A stretch of DNA of 64,000 bases from Adiantum capillus-veneris (GCA_014529385.2 CM043953.1:87196342-87260341); one strand, 5' to 3'. Positions 24,561 through 43,844 are shown, counted from the first letter of the stretch. Made by a program: numbers and translations. Notes: a model not told the origin generated them from the sequence alone.

Positions 24561-26936
24561 ATGGGTGATCATGTTGAGCAACAGGGTATGCATTTTGACC
24601 CAGCAACAATGCAAATGTTTCAAGCATTTGCAATGTTCATGCAACAACAACATGCCATTGAAAGAAGGGAGATTTCAGCAACGAAGGCCATACAAGCAGT
24701 CGTCAATAGAATGGATCAGTTCAATGGCAAAGATGTAACCAAGTACTTACGCGAGTATGTGAAGGAGATGGAGCTGCATCGCGTGTTAGAAGGTGAGATG
24801 ATTCAAAGCTTTGAGCTAGTTGTTGCTCCAGAAATTAGAGAGCATGTTAGGGTAATTAAAGATGGGCATGGGAGAAATTGGAAAGAACTCAAAGTAGCTT
24901 TAAAGGAGGAATATTTCATGGAGGACTCTGAGAGAGTGACCAAAAGGACATTCTTAGAATGGGTAGTCAAGCCAAAGCAAGGACTATCAATAATAGAGCT
25001 ACTTAGGGAATTTGAGCGGCGCTATGCACAACTCATCAGGATAGAAAGGGCCACACTAGATGCAGAGAAGACAGATCTTTTCTTACAAGCTGCAGGTAAA
25101 GAGTTTCAAGAAAATTTGGAGCTTCTTCTTGAAGATAAAGATGTTGAGCAAGGACTAAAGACCGACTGGAATGAAGTTGAAGGTGCTGTCTCACTGCTTG
25201 CCAAACGACAAAGAAGAAGGGATAAGATGGTAGTAAACACTACAAGTCCTTCCACCTCAACTTCTGACAAAATGGTAAAGCCTACTTTTATCGCTCCTAA
25301 GTTTGATGAGTCCATGCTAGATGAGCTTGTGAAGGGAATGCGTGACTTGAAGGTGAATTTTGCAAAGCTTGAAGAAAAAGGCCAACCATCAGGGCCACTT
25401 CCTAGGCAAAGGCAACAGCCCAAAGAAGGGTTTGTTAATAGATGTATTTGGTGTGATAGTACAGACCATGTAAGAAGGGATTGTGATGATTTTAGTGATG
25501 CTTTGTCAAAAGATGTTGTCCTTTTTAAGGATGGTAAAATCCACTTAAGAGAGACAGGTCTACCCTTGAGAACTAACTTTGGGAAGGGGGGAATGCAAAC
25601 CTTAGTTGAAGATATGGCAACTAAGCATGCCACCTCTTCAGTTGAGGCAGCAACTTATGGAGTAAAAATTGAACATTTTTGTGATGAAGAGGTGAGTGAC
25701 CATCATGGTCAAATTTGGCCAAATGTCATGCAATTAGCTAAAAAGGGAAAGCTTACAAAAGAGATTCTACATGAAGCAGGTGATTGCGTACGTCTAGAAA
25801 CAGGATGGAATGATCCAGTGGACTCATTGTCAGTGCATGCCTACATTACAAAATGCCAACAAAATGAGGCAATTGTAGAAGAGAAGCGCAGACGTGAGAA
25901 TGCTGATGAAGGACCATCAAAAAGAGCTTCTATAAGTGGGGGAAGAAGCGACTCAATGCCTTCTCAAACACCCTCAACACAAGGAGCATCTCCACCTGAA
26001 GTACTCATGGAGGAGTCTACAACAAGAAACAAGAAAGAGCCAACGAAAGGTAAGACAAAAGGCCCAACTTATAACCTACAATATGATATTGAGGTTGCTA
26101 TATATTTAAAGAAAGTCTTGGAGGAAAGGATCTTGAATAGCAAGATTGAGTTTACTCTGGGAGAAGTTCTTGGCATTGCAAAGCGTGAATTCCATGAGGA
26201 GATCATTGACATCATCAAGAGGAAGAGGCGAACCCTTGCTGAAGTTTCTCGTCCACAGGTTGAAGGGGAAACCTCAAAGACACAAGGGATGCAACTGCAA
26301 AATAAGGAGAATGATGGAGCTGTGGTAGGATGCTACCAATCTAGTGGGAGAGTGAAGCAAGTGCATTTCTCAAATGATGATGAAGAAGTTGAAGATATTC
26401 CTAGGAGTTACTATTCACGAAGTCATTGGGCAAGGGCTACTACAGAAACTTTGGTCAAGGTAGGTGATCTTGAAGATCCATTTGTTGCCTTGATTGACCA
26501 TGGTTCAGAAATAAACATAATGTCAAAGAGTCTCTACAACAAGTGCAAATGGCCGATGGACACAGATCCTGGCTGGATGGTAAAAGTGGCAAACAATTCA
26601 TCCGGTGAATTGTATACAACATGTCCAGGTGTGAAGGTAACAATAGGTGATGTAAAGATTGACCAAAACTTCTTTGTACAGGATACATCTTCATATCATC
26701 TCATCCTTGGACAACCCTACATTGTGGGAGTTCGAATGGAAACAAAGGTAATGGATGATGGTTCAGCATATGCTAGGATATGTAGCAAAGATGGTAAACG
26801 AGCTGTCCAATTTCTCACAGTTTGTGTGAACCATGAAAGAAATCGTGACAACCTCAGAGAACATCCTCTACCAAAGGTGAGCAAAGAGTTTCATGATCAT
26901 AGAGAAATGATGGGTTTTGGCCAAGTACCATTGTAA
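24561..26936 (+). CDS. Gypsy Gag-protease polyprotein
   Basis: 791 codons from ATG 24561, the first ATG in a good context after the leader; earlier in-frame codons lie in the LTR. The N-terminal half is a Retrotrans_gag-like helical capsid region (residues about 40-230; RTFLEWVVKPKQGLS). A CCHC zinc knuckle follows (C-x2-C-x4-H-x4-C, CIWCDSTDHVRRDC, about residue 295), then a charged linker. Near residue 645 is the aspartic protease active site ALIDHGSEINIMS, with H at the usual T/S position of D-T/S-G, and then LILGQPYIVG. Gag packages the RNA; the protease cleaves the polyprotein. It ends at TAA just upstream of the RT sequence, where a frameshift has probably occurred. Confidence 0.85.
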   Translation: MGDHVEQQGMHFDPATMQMFQAFAMFMQQQHAIERREISATKAIQAVVNRMDQFNGKDVTKYLREYVKEMELHRVLEGEMIQSFELVVAPEIREHVRVIKDGHGRNWKELKVALKEEYFMEDSERVTKRTFLEWVVKPKQGLSIIELLREFERRYAQLIRIERATLDAEKTDLFLQAAGKEFQENLELLLEDKDVEQGLKTDWNEVEGAVSLLAKRQRRRDKMVVNTTSPSTSTSDKMVKPTFIAPKFDESMLDELVKGMRDLKVNFAKLEEKGQPSGPLPRQRQQPKEGFVNRCIWCDSTDHVRRDCDDFSDALSKDVVLFKDGKIHLRETGLPLRTNFGKGGMQTLVEDMATKHATSSVEAATYGVKIEHFCDEEVSDHHGQIWPNVMQLAKKGKLTKEILHEAGDCVRLETGWNDPVDSLSVHAYITKCQQNEAIVEEKRRRENADEGPSKRASISGGRSDSMPSQTPSTQGASPPEVLMEESTTRNKKEPTKGKTKGPTYNLQYDIEVAIYLKKVLEERILNSKIEFTLGEVLGIAKREFHEEIIDIIKRKRRTLAEVSRPQVEGETSKTQGMQLQNKENDGAVVGCYQSSGRVKQVHFSNDDEEVEDIPRSYYSRSHWARATTETLVKVGDLEDPFVALIDHGSEINIMSKSLYNKCKWPMDTDPGWMVKVANNSSGELYTTCPGVKVTIGDVKIDQNFFVQDTSSYHLILGQPYIVGVRMETKVMDDGSAYARICSKDGKRAVQFLTVCVNHERNRDNLREHPLPKVSKEFHDHREMMGFGQVPL

Positions 26937-27013
26937 AGCGGGATTGCAGTGGTACAGAAAGAAAAAGGGTTTCGCCTGATCCAAAAATAGGTGAATCGTT
27001 TTCAACGAGCTCC

Positions 27014-27919
27014 TTGGTAACAAAGAATGGATCAATATGTTTTACAAAACTTGAAGATTTGAAGAGATGTGAGAGGCAATATGTGCATAATGTACAAATA
27101 GGCATGAAAAAGAGTGGGTTGCTAGAGCCTACTGAAAATGTTTTGGGTTTGTGTGAACAAGTTTCTTTTGTAGATACTATGGGTGAGCTTGATGCTATAA
27201 TGGGGTCTAATTTGCATCTTGAAAATGAAGTTGTGGAAGTTTGCTCTATGGAAATGTATCAAGTAATAGAAGCCTTTAAAGAAAGCCAAACAGTTGGCTC
27301 AGAAGTCCATGTTGAAACTAAATACAAGAGTGTAGCAAAGAAGGTGAAACCAGTAGCTTCACCCTTACCACCCAACAACAGGGAAAAGATTGAGCAGGCT
27401 TCTTTACAACCAAGTTTGAGGAATCCTAAAAAGATTGGGCATACCTTCACAAAGGAGTCTTTCCAAGACTTGCAGATTGGTCGCAAGGAGTTTCTAACAC
27501 AGGAGGAGACAAAGTGCTTCAAAGAAATGCTTTCAAAGCATGGTAAGGCTTTTGCATTTGAGCCACATGAGATAGGATGTGTTGATCCTTCTATTATAGC
27601 TCCTATGGTAATTTTCACAATACCTCATGTGCCTTGGAATCTCCGGCCTATTCCGGTTCCAAAGGCTCATTTGCCAAAGTTAGTAGAGCTACTGAATGAG
27701 AAAATCAAAATGGGAATCTTGGAGCCTTCTTGTGCTCCATACTCAAACAGGTGGTTCACAGTTCCAAAGAAGAATGGTTCTCTACGCTTCATCCAAGATA
27801 TGCAACCAGTGAACAAGGTGACAATTAGAAATGTAGGTACAGGTCCAATTGTGGATGAGTTTGCAGAGGCATTTGCAGGGAGGGCAATCTACTCAATGGG
27901 TGATCTACTCAGGGTATGA
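27014..27919 (+). pseudogene. Gypsy reverse transcriptase, 5' part
   Basis: The frame contains HVPWNLRPIPVPKAHLPKL, GILEPSCAPYSNRWFTVPKK (RT fingers block), NGSLRFIQDMQPVNKVTIRN and AIYSMGDLL, where the catalytic Asp block begins. It then runs into TGA: compared with the expected D-L-F-S-G-Y-D-Q-F, two bases appear lost at about 27910. The preceding segment (27014-27480) is a linker of unknown role. It is out of frame with gag-protease. Confidence 0.85.
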
Positions 27920-29021
27920 TCAATTTTAGCTTGCAATCAAAAGCAAAGACTTGACACCCATGAGGACACCTTTGGGTTTGGTAAGGATGCGTACCTTGCC
28001 ACAGCGAGTAACCAACTCGGTTGCACATATGATGAGTGGGATGAATAAGGTCTTACGTGACTTTTTTCCTCAAATCACAATGCCTTTCATTGATGATTTT
28101 CCTATCAAAGGATGTGAAGAAAGTGACAAAGATGAAGCTTTGGATCTCAAGGGATGTCGCAGGTTTGTGGTAAATCACATAAATGATTGTGATAAAATTT
28201 TGTCTAGGTTGGAAGAAGTGAATCTTACATTGTCAGGGAAAAAGTCTATGTTTGGTGTCAATGAAGTGCTTATTGTGGGGCACATGTGCGGGCCATATGG
28301 TAGGAAACCTTGTCCAACAAAGGTAGATGCCATCCAAAGAATGAAAGAAACGTGCACTAGCATCACTGAGGTTAGAAGGTTTCTGGGAGCATGTGTCTTC
28401 TATGTTATTTGGATTCCACATTATGCACATGTAGCTGATCCTCTTTATCAGCTGCTTAGAAAGAATCAGAAGTTTAAATGGACAGAAGCACATGTAAAAT
28501 CCATGAAAAAGCTAAAGGAGTTGCTCCAATCAGCAACGACTTTGAGAAAGGTAGACTATGAGTGTCAAAGGCCAGTGATTGTGACAGTAGATACCAGTCC
28601 TACAGGGATTGGATGGGCAATAGGGCAAGATGACAAAGAAGGACACAGGTATGTGGTAAGATTTGGAGCAAAGGTGCTAAGTGCTCGCCAAAGAAACTAT
28701 CCACAGATAAAGAGAGAGTTATGGGGTATGGTTACAGCCTTGAAAAGTGGGAAAGGGTACCTAATTGGTGCATGTGTGGTTGTAGAAACAGATTGTCTAC
28801 CACTTCTTGGGATGATTACAAGCTGCTCAACTCCAGACATTGCTATGTTGCGGTGGATTGCCTACATTAAGTCCTTAAATCCTGAGTTTAAGCACATTGC
28901 AGGTAAAGACAATACAGTGGCAGATATGCTATCAAGGGCAAGGTATGAAGATGAGTCACAAATGATTGACGAGGGAGATGATGTAGGCACAAAGTTCTAT
29001 TCTATCTCATGTCAAAGGTAA
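27920..29021 (+). pseudogene. Gypsy reverse transcriptase (3' part) and RNase H
   Basis: The frame resumes as GYDQF-stop-LAIKSKDLTPMRTPLG (TAG at a codon expected to be CAG). It continues with ITMPFIDDFPIKGC, where F-I-D-D is the RT catalytic motif (a variant of Y-x-D-D), and EVRRFLGACVFYVIWIPHYA. RNase H follows: VIVTVDTSPTGIGWAIGQ (catalytic Asp), SARQRNYPQIKRELWGMVTA (catalytic Glu), VVVETDCLPLLGM (Asp) and GKDNTVADMLSRA (H/N-x-x-A-D). All RNase H catalytic positions are present. Confidence 0.9.
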
Positions 29022-29031
29022 CAATGTCTGC

Positions 29032-30459
29032 ATGACTAATCTACTTGAATCATTCTTGAAAGATCTTTATGAAGGTGATTGGCTTCTTATTGGAAGCTAC
29101 TTGAGTACTCTAACAAAACAGGATGATTGGTCTGAACAAGAATTCAAGAGGATACGCAGGAAAGCATATGGGTACTTTTTGAGGGATGGTTACTTGTGGA
29201 AGCATCCTAAACAAAAGGGTGCTACACCACAAAGGGTTATATGTAAAAAAGAGACTCAAGTAAAGCTCATGCAAGAGTTTCATGAGAGTCTATGGGCTGG
29301 ACACAGGGGTGTGTGGGCAACCTTCTCCAAGTTGAAAGAAAAATACTGGTGGAAGGGTATGTATAAAGATGTATCTCAGTTTGTAGAGACATGTGTAACT
29401 TGTCAAGTGTATTCAAATGTTCGACATCGTGATGGATTGCACCCTACATATCCACTAGCCATGCACTATAAATGGGTTGTGGATCTAGTCACAATGCCTC
29501 TAGGACTCTGGCAGATGAGATACTTGGTTCTTGCACGAGAGGACCTAACTAACCAAGTTGAAGGAAGAGCATTAAGAGCTAAAACCACAGAAGCTGTGTG
29601 CAAATTCCTTCTTGATGAGGTGATTTGCCATTATGGTTGTGTGGGAAAAATCACTGCAGATAGAGGAGAACTGGATGCCGAAGAAGCAAGGGAGTTCTTT
29701 TCTAGATTAGGAATCAAGATTTCTCTTACTACAGCTTACAACCCTGAAGGCAATGGAAAGAGTGAAAGAGGGCATTCTCCTATCATCAAAGCTTTGGCCA
29801 AGGCTTGCGAAGGAAGAGTTGGTGAGTGGCCAAAACTATTACCATATGCTTTATGGGCTAATCGTACAACACATAGCTCAGTAGCTGGCTACATGCCTGC
29901 CGAGCTAATGTATGGTCAAAAGCCAGTGATGCCGATTGAAGATACAATTCCCACATGGAATGTACTACCTTGGCAAGAGGGGCTTAGCAAGGAAGATCTC
30001 CTTGCACTGCGTATAAGGCAGCTAAAGAGAAGACCTGGAGACATTGAAGCTGCAAAAGAATGACTCAAAAATGCAAGGTTGAAAAACAAGGAATACTTTG
30101 ATAAGCGACATCGACTCAGGAGCAAAGCAATTGACAAAGGTGACTGGGTTTTGGTGTATGATAGTAGCCTTGATAACCAGCACACAGTCATGCGTAAGTT
30201 TTCAAAAAGATGGTTTGGATCGTATGTTGTAAAGCATGTGCATGAAAATGCTACTTACAGCTTGTCTGAACTAGATGGTACAGAAGTAAAGATTCCCATT
30301 GCAGGAAAAAGGATCAAAATGTTTAAGAGAAGAGGAGATAATGATCCAGAAGATGTTGATGAGGAGAAAGAGCAAACCACAGGTAAAGATCAAAGTGAAG
30401 ATGAGGATTTGGAATCATCCAGTGAAGAAGAAAGCAAGGAAGATGTACAAGAGGGTTGA
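29032..30459 (+). pseudogene. Gypsy integrase, with one internal TGA
   Basis: Zinc-binding H-H-C-C region (FHESLWAGHRGVWATFSKLK, then CVTCQ). The catalytic core has WVVDLVTMPLG (first Asp), KITADRGELDAEEA (second Asp) and YNPEGNGKSERGHSPI (Glu). TGA at 30061 replaces an Arg codon (CGA to TGA, typical of CpG deamination). The same frame then continues as LKNARLKNKEYFDKRHRLRS and RWFGSYVVKHVHENATYSLS, the GPY/F-like C-terminal domain, ending in an acidic tail. Integrase inserts the cDNA. One frameshift separates it from RNase H. Confidence 0.9.
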
Positions 30460-30505
30460 TCTTACAAAGAAATAATATGGCATATACCGGAGGATGTGCA
30501 GGTTT

Positions 30506-30517
30506 AGAGGGGGTGGA
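30506..30517 (+). other. polypurine tract
   Basis: AGAGGGGGTGGA immediately before the 3' LTR; the expected primer for plus-strand DNA synthesis. Confidence 0.8.
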
Positions 30518-32520
30518 TGTCGTACTGTGACACGTACATAGTGGGAACGCATGCTACAAGATCTATCTTGTAACTTTTTAGATACATAATTATCTTTCCT
30601 ATAATGTACATATGCATATTTAAGTATAATAATAAGCCTTCTATCTCATCCTATTATTTTTCTCAAGGGTAACCTATCCTTACTTTACCATCAGAAAATA
30701 CTATGGGAAAAGCTCAATAGCTCCACCTCTTTAACTTGGGGCAAAAAGCATTGATTCTTTATTTCTACTATCTCATTATCATCTCACACCCTAGCTAGAT
30801 CCTATATCTAGGGTAAACTCCAATATATATATATTCTATGTATTTTTTATACTTTTCTTATATTTCTTTTTAAATAGCTACTAGGAGGGAATCAAATCCT
30901 AGTGGGACACTAGGTGGCATGATTTCAAAGATACACTTATTTTAATGCATTATTGCAAGCATGATTACAAAACTTTGTCAAGGAGCAATGTCATGCTTTC
31001 ATATGGCATGAGGTGTCCTTTGGAATTAATGAAAGTCTAGGCTAAGGGACCACGGGAAGACTTTTGCTGCCAGAAATGGACCCTATTTTGATGAATTTTT
31101 TACACAAGGTTCCAATCCGAATTGGAAATGATTTTAAAATGAAAACGTAGCTAATGAGCTGAAGTTTCTGCCCATATTTTTACTTTTTTATTTGAGCCAC
31201 GGTTGAGGAGATATGATCAAAATACTGGACCCAGTCTGCCCACATCATGCAGGGACAGCTCATTTCCAACTTTTCCAATTCCTATTCACACTGGCTCCTC
31301 TCTTCTTGTGTAAACCCTTGGGGGTTCCCTTCACCTATAAAAGGGGACCTCTTCTTCCTTGAAAAAAAACTCAAGCATTCAAGCCATTGATGAGAGGAAT
31401 TCTTGAGGGAGTGAGTAGTAATGCCTAATTGTACTTAGCCCCATTAACATAAGCCCAAGCCTACACTTTCTCCTAGAGGAAGACTAGCCATTCTTGTACG
31501 CTATCCTTGGAAGATCAACTCTAATCAAAGAAGGTGTTGTACTTGGCGTATCAATCAAAGTGGAGTGCTCCCTCTTCTTCTCTCTCCATCAATAATGGTG
31601 CCGAAGGGTTTGTCAAGTAAGATGTGTTCTACATTGATGTTTTCTTGATTTCTTGTTGTTTTCTTTTTCATCTCTAATCCGACATATATATTATATGTAT
31701 CTAATCTCATCTCCTTAACAAACCTATCTCTCTCATTCTTAGTAATTATCCTCTCTGCAAATTCTAGGTTCTCTTTTCTACAGGTACATCTCTCCCGCAG
31801 TATCCTTATTGCCTACGGGCAAGAATAGGGCTTGGGAGGGAAACTTCTCATCTCTTCACTTCTCTCATATCTACATTTCTCCATACTATCCTAGATGAAT
31901 AACCCACATGATGATCATTTCTATCGCTTTCACTCTGTACGATCTATTAGAATTAACGTATGGATTAGCCGAAAATACACTTTCAACAACGTATAGTGTT
32001 TCTCTTTGGCCAGAAAGGCTTAATGAAATACTTCTATCACCGGATCCCATCATACTACCTCTCATAGACTATAACTTTTCTTTTGACGTAAGCGTAGTTA
32101 TCTTGCTATGAACCAGGAGGATTTGTACACACAATTAATCCCAATCACTAGACAAAATATATATATTATGGTAAGCACAAAACTACAATTCCAAAGAACA
32201 ATTCGTAGCCTATTTGGTCAGTCAAGATTGAATGCCATTAACTCATCTATTAACCCTTTCATATTACCCATGATACGATATGACCATAGCCTTGATGTTT
32301 CATTTTCGTATTGTTTTGACATTCCCTTTTGTGTTCTTTCTTTGTGTGTGTGAGTGCAAGAGAGAAAGAGTGAGTCTTCTTTAATTGCACTTCTTTCCAA
32401 ACCCTAGTCTTCATGGCATCTATGGTTTAACTCCTTCATATAGTTTTTGTTGAGTTCTCTCACAAACTCTCACAGCCATAAGCCCTGTGCTTTCCTGGCA
32501 AGACCGCAAATTTCTCGACA
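30518..32520 (+). repeat. 3' LTR of the Gypsy element
   Basis: 2,003 bp, TGTCG...CGACA, same orientation as the 5' copy. TATA box at 31335-31344. It carries the insertion of about 20 bases (ATTTAAGTATAATAATAAGC, near 30617) absent from the 5' LTR, and numerous single-base deletions relative to it. ORF A is broken here (open only from 31908); ORF B survives (32108-32353, altered C-terminus). Confidence 0.95.
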
Positions 32521-32524
32521 ACGT
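32521..32524. other. target-site duplication (right), ACGT
   Basis: Second copy of the 4-bp duplication; LINE-B coding sequence resumes at once. Confidence 0.85.
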
Positions 32525-34018
32525 TTGCCCACAAAAGTGGTTTGTCTGTCAACCTGGGTAAAACCAAGGTTATGGTGTTTAATACCACCCCACAGTGGAT
32601 CAGGAGGTCAGCACCTACATTCACATACGGCCAGGAGACTGTGGAGTACACAAACGCTTATACTTACCTTGGAGTGGCTTTTAGCGGACCTGCATTCTCA
32701 CTCAGAAGAGCAGTAGAGACTAGACTTACTAGAGCCCACGCAGCATTGGGTAGATTGGAGAGGATGTGTTCGCAGGTTCAGTTTTAGGAGCCCGGACGAA
32801 GCTCTGGCTCTTTGACACCTTGGTGACTTCAGCATTGCTCTATGGGGCTGAGATATGGGGACCTTCACTGGATCACCACGGGAGGCCGGGTCGCTCAGAC
32901 GGATGGGGGAACATGGAGAAACCTCTCGTCTCTATGATATGGCGGCTCATTAGAGCCAAGGCATCAGTACCACGGGCCATTATCCGAGCAAAGCTAGCGG
33001 CCCCCCCACTAGTGGTAGAGGCACTCACCAGATCAGTCTCCTTCATAAACCGCACATGGGAACTTCCAGAGACAGATATGCTCGCATAGCACTTGAGTCC
33101 TCTCTACAGTTAGCCATACAAGGAGATACAACATGCTGGTATGGGGAGATGACATCATGGTTTCAGGCGCATGGGGTCAGCATAGACAGGCTGCCACCAT
33201 TCCAGTACTCATTGGATGCACCATCTCTCATTCTTACACAGTCGGAGATCACCAAGCTCATCCGCCATGACCTGAACCAGCTAGACACTAGGAGGACATG
33301 GATACAACCAGCACAAGAACTGGGCATGAAGATGGCTTTCTACAGAGACCACCTTCTCCAGCTTACGAAAGATGGTTTTGTGTTGAGACCCAGATACATG
33401 GATATCCACCTGTCTCATGGGATACGGTGTGCTATTGGCCAGTTACGCACATCATCTCACTAGCTGCGGATTGAAACTAGGAGATACAGCGGAGTACCAA
33501 CAGAGGCCAGGACATGCCCCTTGTGTGACATGGAACTTGACACAGAGCTGCATTATACATGCTGCTGCCCCGTCTACTACGAGATACGAGGCCGCTTCCA
33601 TTGCTTGTTCAGAGAGGGTTTTGGACCACTCTCAAGAGTAATGGGATACAAAGATCAAAGATACCTAGGTTTGTTCTTGCTCGAGCTGCGTAGACACACA
33701 GAGAGCCTAATGAATGGCGAGGCTAACCAATCTCAAAGACGGATTACAGACTTCTTTAGAGCAGACACGAGACATCCGCAAGAGCCACTCCCACAGCATA
33801 GCTCCCCCCCTGTCTCACACCAGAGGCACACTGATTGACCGAGCGATTGAACTGGGGAAATCCAGGTGCCCACGACTACGCAAGACTACACAGCATCGAC
33901 GGAGGCTACGTCAAAAGATTCAGAGCACGCTGGTCAAGCATGCACGACGCCCGGTCAGACTACTAACCATGGAGGAAATTGATGAGATTCGCCAACGACC
34001 GATGCTAGATCTTTTGTG
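32521..34018 (+). pseudogene. LINE-B ORF2, RT 3' part and C-terminal zinc region
   Basis: Continues the interrupted RT: FAHKSGLSVNLGKTKVMVF, then YTNAYTYLGVAFSG (thumb), and after a shift near 32775 LFDTLVTSALLYGAEIWGP. A third frame (33056-33838, one TAG at 33461) holds ARTCPLCDMELDTELHYTCC, a Cys/His knuckle typical of LINE C-termini. A further overlapping frame runs to TGA at 34017. The block order parallels the LINE-A element. Confidence 0.85.
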
Positions 34019-36944
<2,926 letters not shown>

Positions 36945-37160
36945 CCCCCCCCCCAAACAAGAAAACCTTTTTCTCTCCACCCCCCCTTGTCCCCTTCCCT
37001 CCTCTCTCCCTTTCCTCTCCCTCCCTATCCCCTTCTCTCCTTCTCCTCCCCTCTCTCTTTGTTTTTTCCTCCTCCTCTCTCCCTCTCCCCCTCCCCCCTT
37101 CTCTTCTCCCATGTTCCTCCTTCTCCCTCCCCCCTCTCTCTTTTCATCCTTTGCTTCCTC
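36945..37160 (+). repeat. polypyrimidine tract
   Basis: About 200 bases of almost uninterrupted C and T on the + strand. Open frames on either strand are compositional artefacts. Confidence 0.85.
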
Positions 37161-37609
37161 ACCCAACACCTACCATGGTGCTCACGGACATCACAAGTCA
37201 TATGCATCCACCACCATGTACTCCGCACAACAAAAGCGTACGTATTTGCTTGTCGATGATGTTTGCACCGAAGTCCGCACGTGAAGGTGATCAAAGGTCA
37301 TCTCAAGAACGTCATACTATCAGTGACACGAATGTTGTATTAATTGGCTCCTTGTTTGACCGATTTCTAGTGCTGAATGTTTAGTGCACAGGATTTGTAA
37401 GGCCTTTGACCTGGGGAGTTCACTAAAGTATATGTAACATAGCACATGTGTTCAACAGAAGGGATTTTATATTCTTCTAACGTTACATAAAAATGTCTAG
37501 ATAAGGCCTATAAGGGGTACTTTTAATCCACTCTGGTGAACGCACGTGATATAGGAAATTTTGCATAGTGAATGTTCCAGACCTTTGAACACAGAGAAAA
37601 AGGGGCCAA

Positions 37610-37630
37610 GGGGGGGGGGGGGGGGGGGGG
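37610..37630 (+). repeat. G homopolymer
   Basis: About 21 consecutive G. Confidence 0.9.
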
Positions 37631-37790
37631 TTGCTCTGATTACATCAAACACTACACCTCTATCTCATGGCCATGCATTCAAAAAAGCCCCTATTTGTCA
37701 TTATAAGGCCCCAGGGGGGGAGCTCTTGCTCTTTGTACATCTAACCTACATCCTTATCTCATGCTCATACACAATAATTTTGTACATTTT

Positions 37791-38495
37791 TGCCATGTAA
37801 AGGCCCCCAAGGCCCTTACCAAGAGTGGCCACAAGGGTGCATTTTTTAGTGTTGAACTTTTTGGTTGTGATGTAAAAAAATCATACCTTGCTCGAATTCT
37901 CCAAAAATCAACGTACGAGTTGGCAATTTCTAAAAAAAATAATGTAAAATAGACATTTCTTACTTTCTCCTTAATCTACGGGCTCCAACGAGCATTATGG
38001 AATCTGAAAATACTCAAAGAACCAATGTTTTTTATTGTGTTAAGGATTATATTTCCTACATACAAAACTTTTCCAAAATCTCGCCCTAACACCTTTAAAA
38101 GTGGCTTCCAAAGAGTGCCCTCGGTCAAATTTTTGCCATGTAAAGGTCCCTATGGCCCTCATCCCGGATGGGCATTTCGCGCGCCGTTGTGGCCACTCTT
38201 TTTTTTTTGAACTTTTAGGCGGTGACGGAAAAAGATCATATCTCACTCAGATTCTCCAAAAACAACGTGCAAGTTCGCAATTTATAAAAAAAATGATGTA
38301 AAACAGACATTTCTTACTTTTTTCTTAATCTAGGGGCTCCAACGAGCATTAAAACCTTGGAATCTGAAAATACTCAAAGAACCAATGTTTTTTATTGTGT
38401 TAAGAATTGTATTTCCTACATACAAAACTTTCCCAAAATATCGTCCTAGCACCTTCAAAAGTGGCTTCCAACAAGGAGTGCGCTCAGTCAAAATT
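37791..38495 (+). repeat. 343-bp tandem duplication
   Basis: Two diverged copies of one unit, starting TGCCATGTAAAGG at 37791 and 38134. Shared inner words include CTCCAACGAGCATTA, GAATCTGAAAATACTCAAAG and TTTCCTACATACAAAACTTT. Copies differ by small indels and substitutions. No ORF spans the unit. Confidence 0.85.
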
Positions 38496-42136
<3,641 letters not shown>

Positions 42137-43015
42137 TGAGATTGAGCGTTTGTGTGTGTGCAAGGGTAGAGACAGACTGTGGCAGTATGTCTGTGTTGTC
42201 TGGTGGTCTTGTGGAGTGTGTAAGCATTGGGAAGTGAGCATGCGGTGGTCTGCTAGTGTAAAGTGTGTTTTTTGAAGGTGTTGCTGAGAGGATAGGGGTG
42301 TTGTGGATAACCTAAGCTATAGAGAGGCGTTTATTTGTGTGCCAAGTTTGTTCCCCCATTCCCCCTCTCTAGCACCCTCATTTTACTGTGCAACATTAAG
42401 TTGTTTGCCCCTCACTTTTTGAGAAACTTTGAATACCTCTTATGTCAGCCCCAATAGCATGACTTATTACTTTTACCGTGTTTGTTAGAAAAAGTTCACT
42501 ATATATAAGCATCATCCCCCACTAAAAAATACTCAATTTGCATGTCATCCTTTGAGATTACGACCTTTCAACACTAGTTGTTTCTTATCAAGTACAAATC
42601 CAATTTCTTTCATTAAGGCTTATTTCAAGCATTGAATGCTCTTCATTCTGTCAATTTTGAAAGTACGCTCCTTGCCACTAACTGTTCTAATTGTCACTAC
42701 CTATTATTCTAAAACTTTCATAACCAAATGCACACGCTTTCCATTTGTGAGGCATAATGCTTCACTAAAGCATCTTGGCAGCCAAGCTCATGGCCTCCAT
42801 ATATCAGTCTCTAGTGCTTTACATAAAAGCCTTGCATGCTTTAGTTCACAATTTTTAAGAAGCACACCATCACCACTCCGAGAGTCTAGGAATAATATGA
42901 TGTGATTCGTAATATTTTACTAAGCCATCGTCATTGTGCTCCAAAGATGACTCTCATCAATCAGAAGAGAGAAGCAAAGACAACAGATGATGGTTACACT
43001 TTGCTGCAAATGGCC

Positions 43016-43016
<1 letters not shown>
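42137..43016. other. unassigned sequence
   Basis: Nothing beyond short open frames without motifs. Confidence 0.45.

Positions 43017-43091
<75 letters not shown>
43017..43091 (+). repeat. (CT)n, 5' flank of LINE-A copy 3
   Basis: A 75-base CT tract ending where the LINE fragment begins. Confidence 0.95.

Positions 43092-43844
<753 letters not shown>

Larger units (their letters stand above)
22510..32520 (+). mobile_element. Ty3/Gypsy LTR retrotransposon
   Basis: A 10,011-bp element with near-identical LTRs of about 2.0 kb (22510-24507 and 30518-32520), each starting TGTCG and ending CGACA (perfect 5-bp inverted termini). Internally it has gag-protease, RT, RNase H, integrase and a purine tract, in the Ty3/Gypsy order (integrase last). 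It has a 4-bp target duplication. The pol region has at least three frameshifts and two internal stops, so it is currently non-autonomous. No chromodomain is evident; the C-terminus is acidic. Confidence 0.95.

Noticed and set aside
25106-25633. 175-codon minus-strand frame
   Set aside because: It is opposite the Gypsy gag-protease frame and has no motif.
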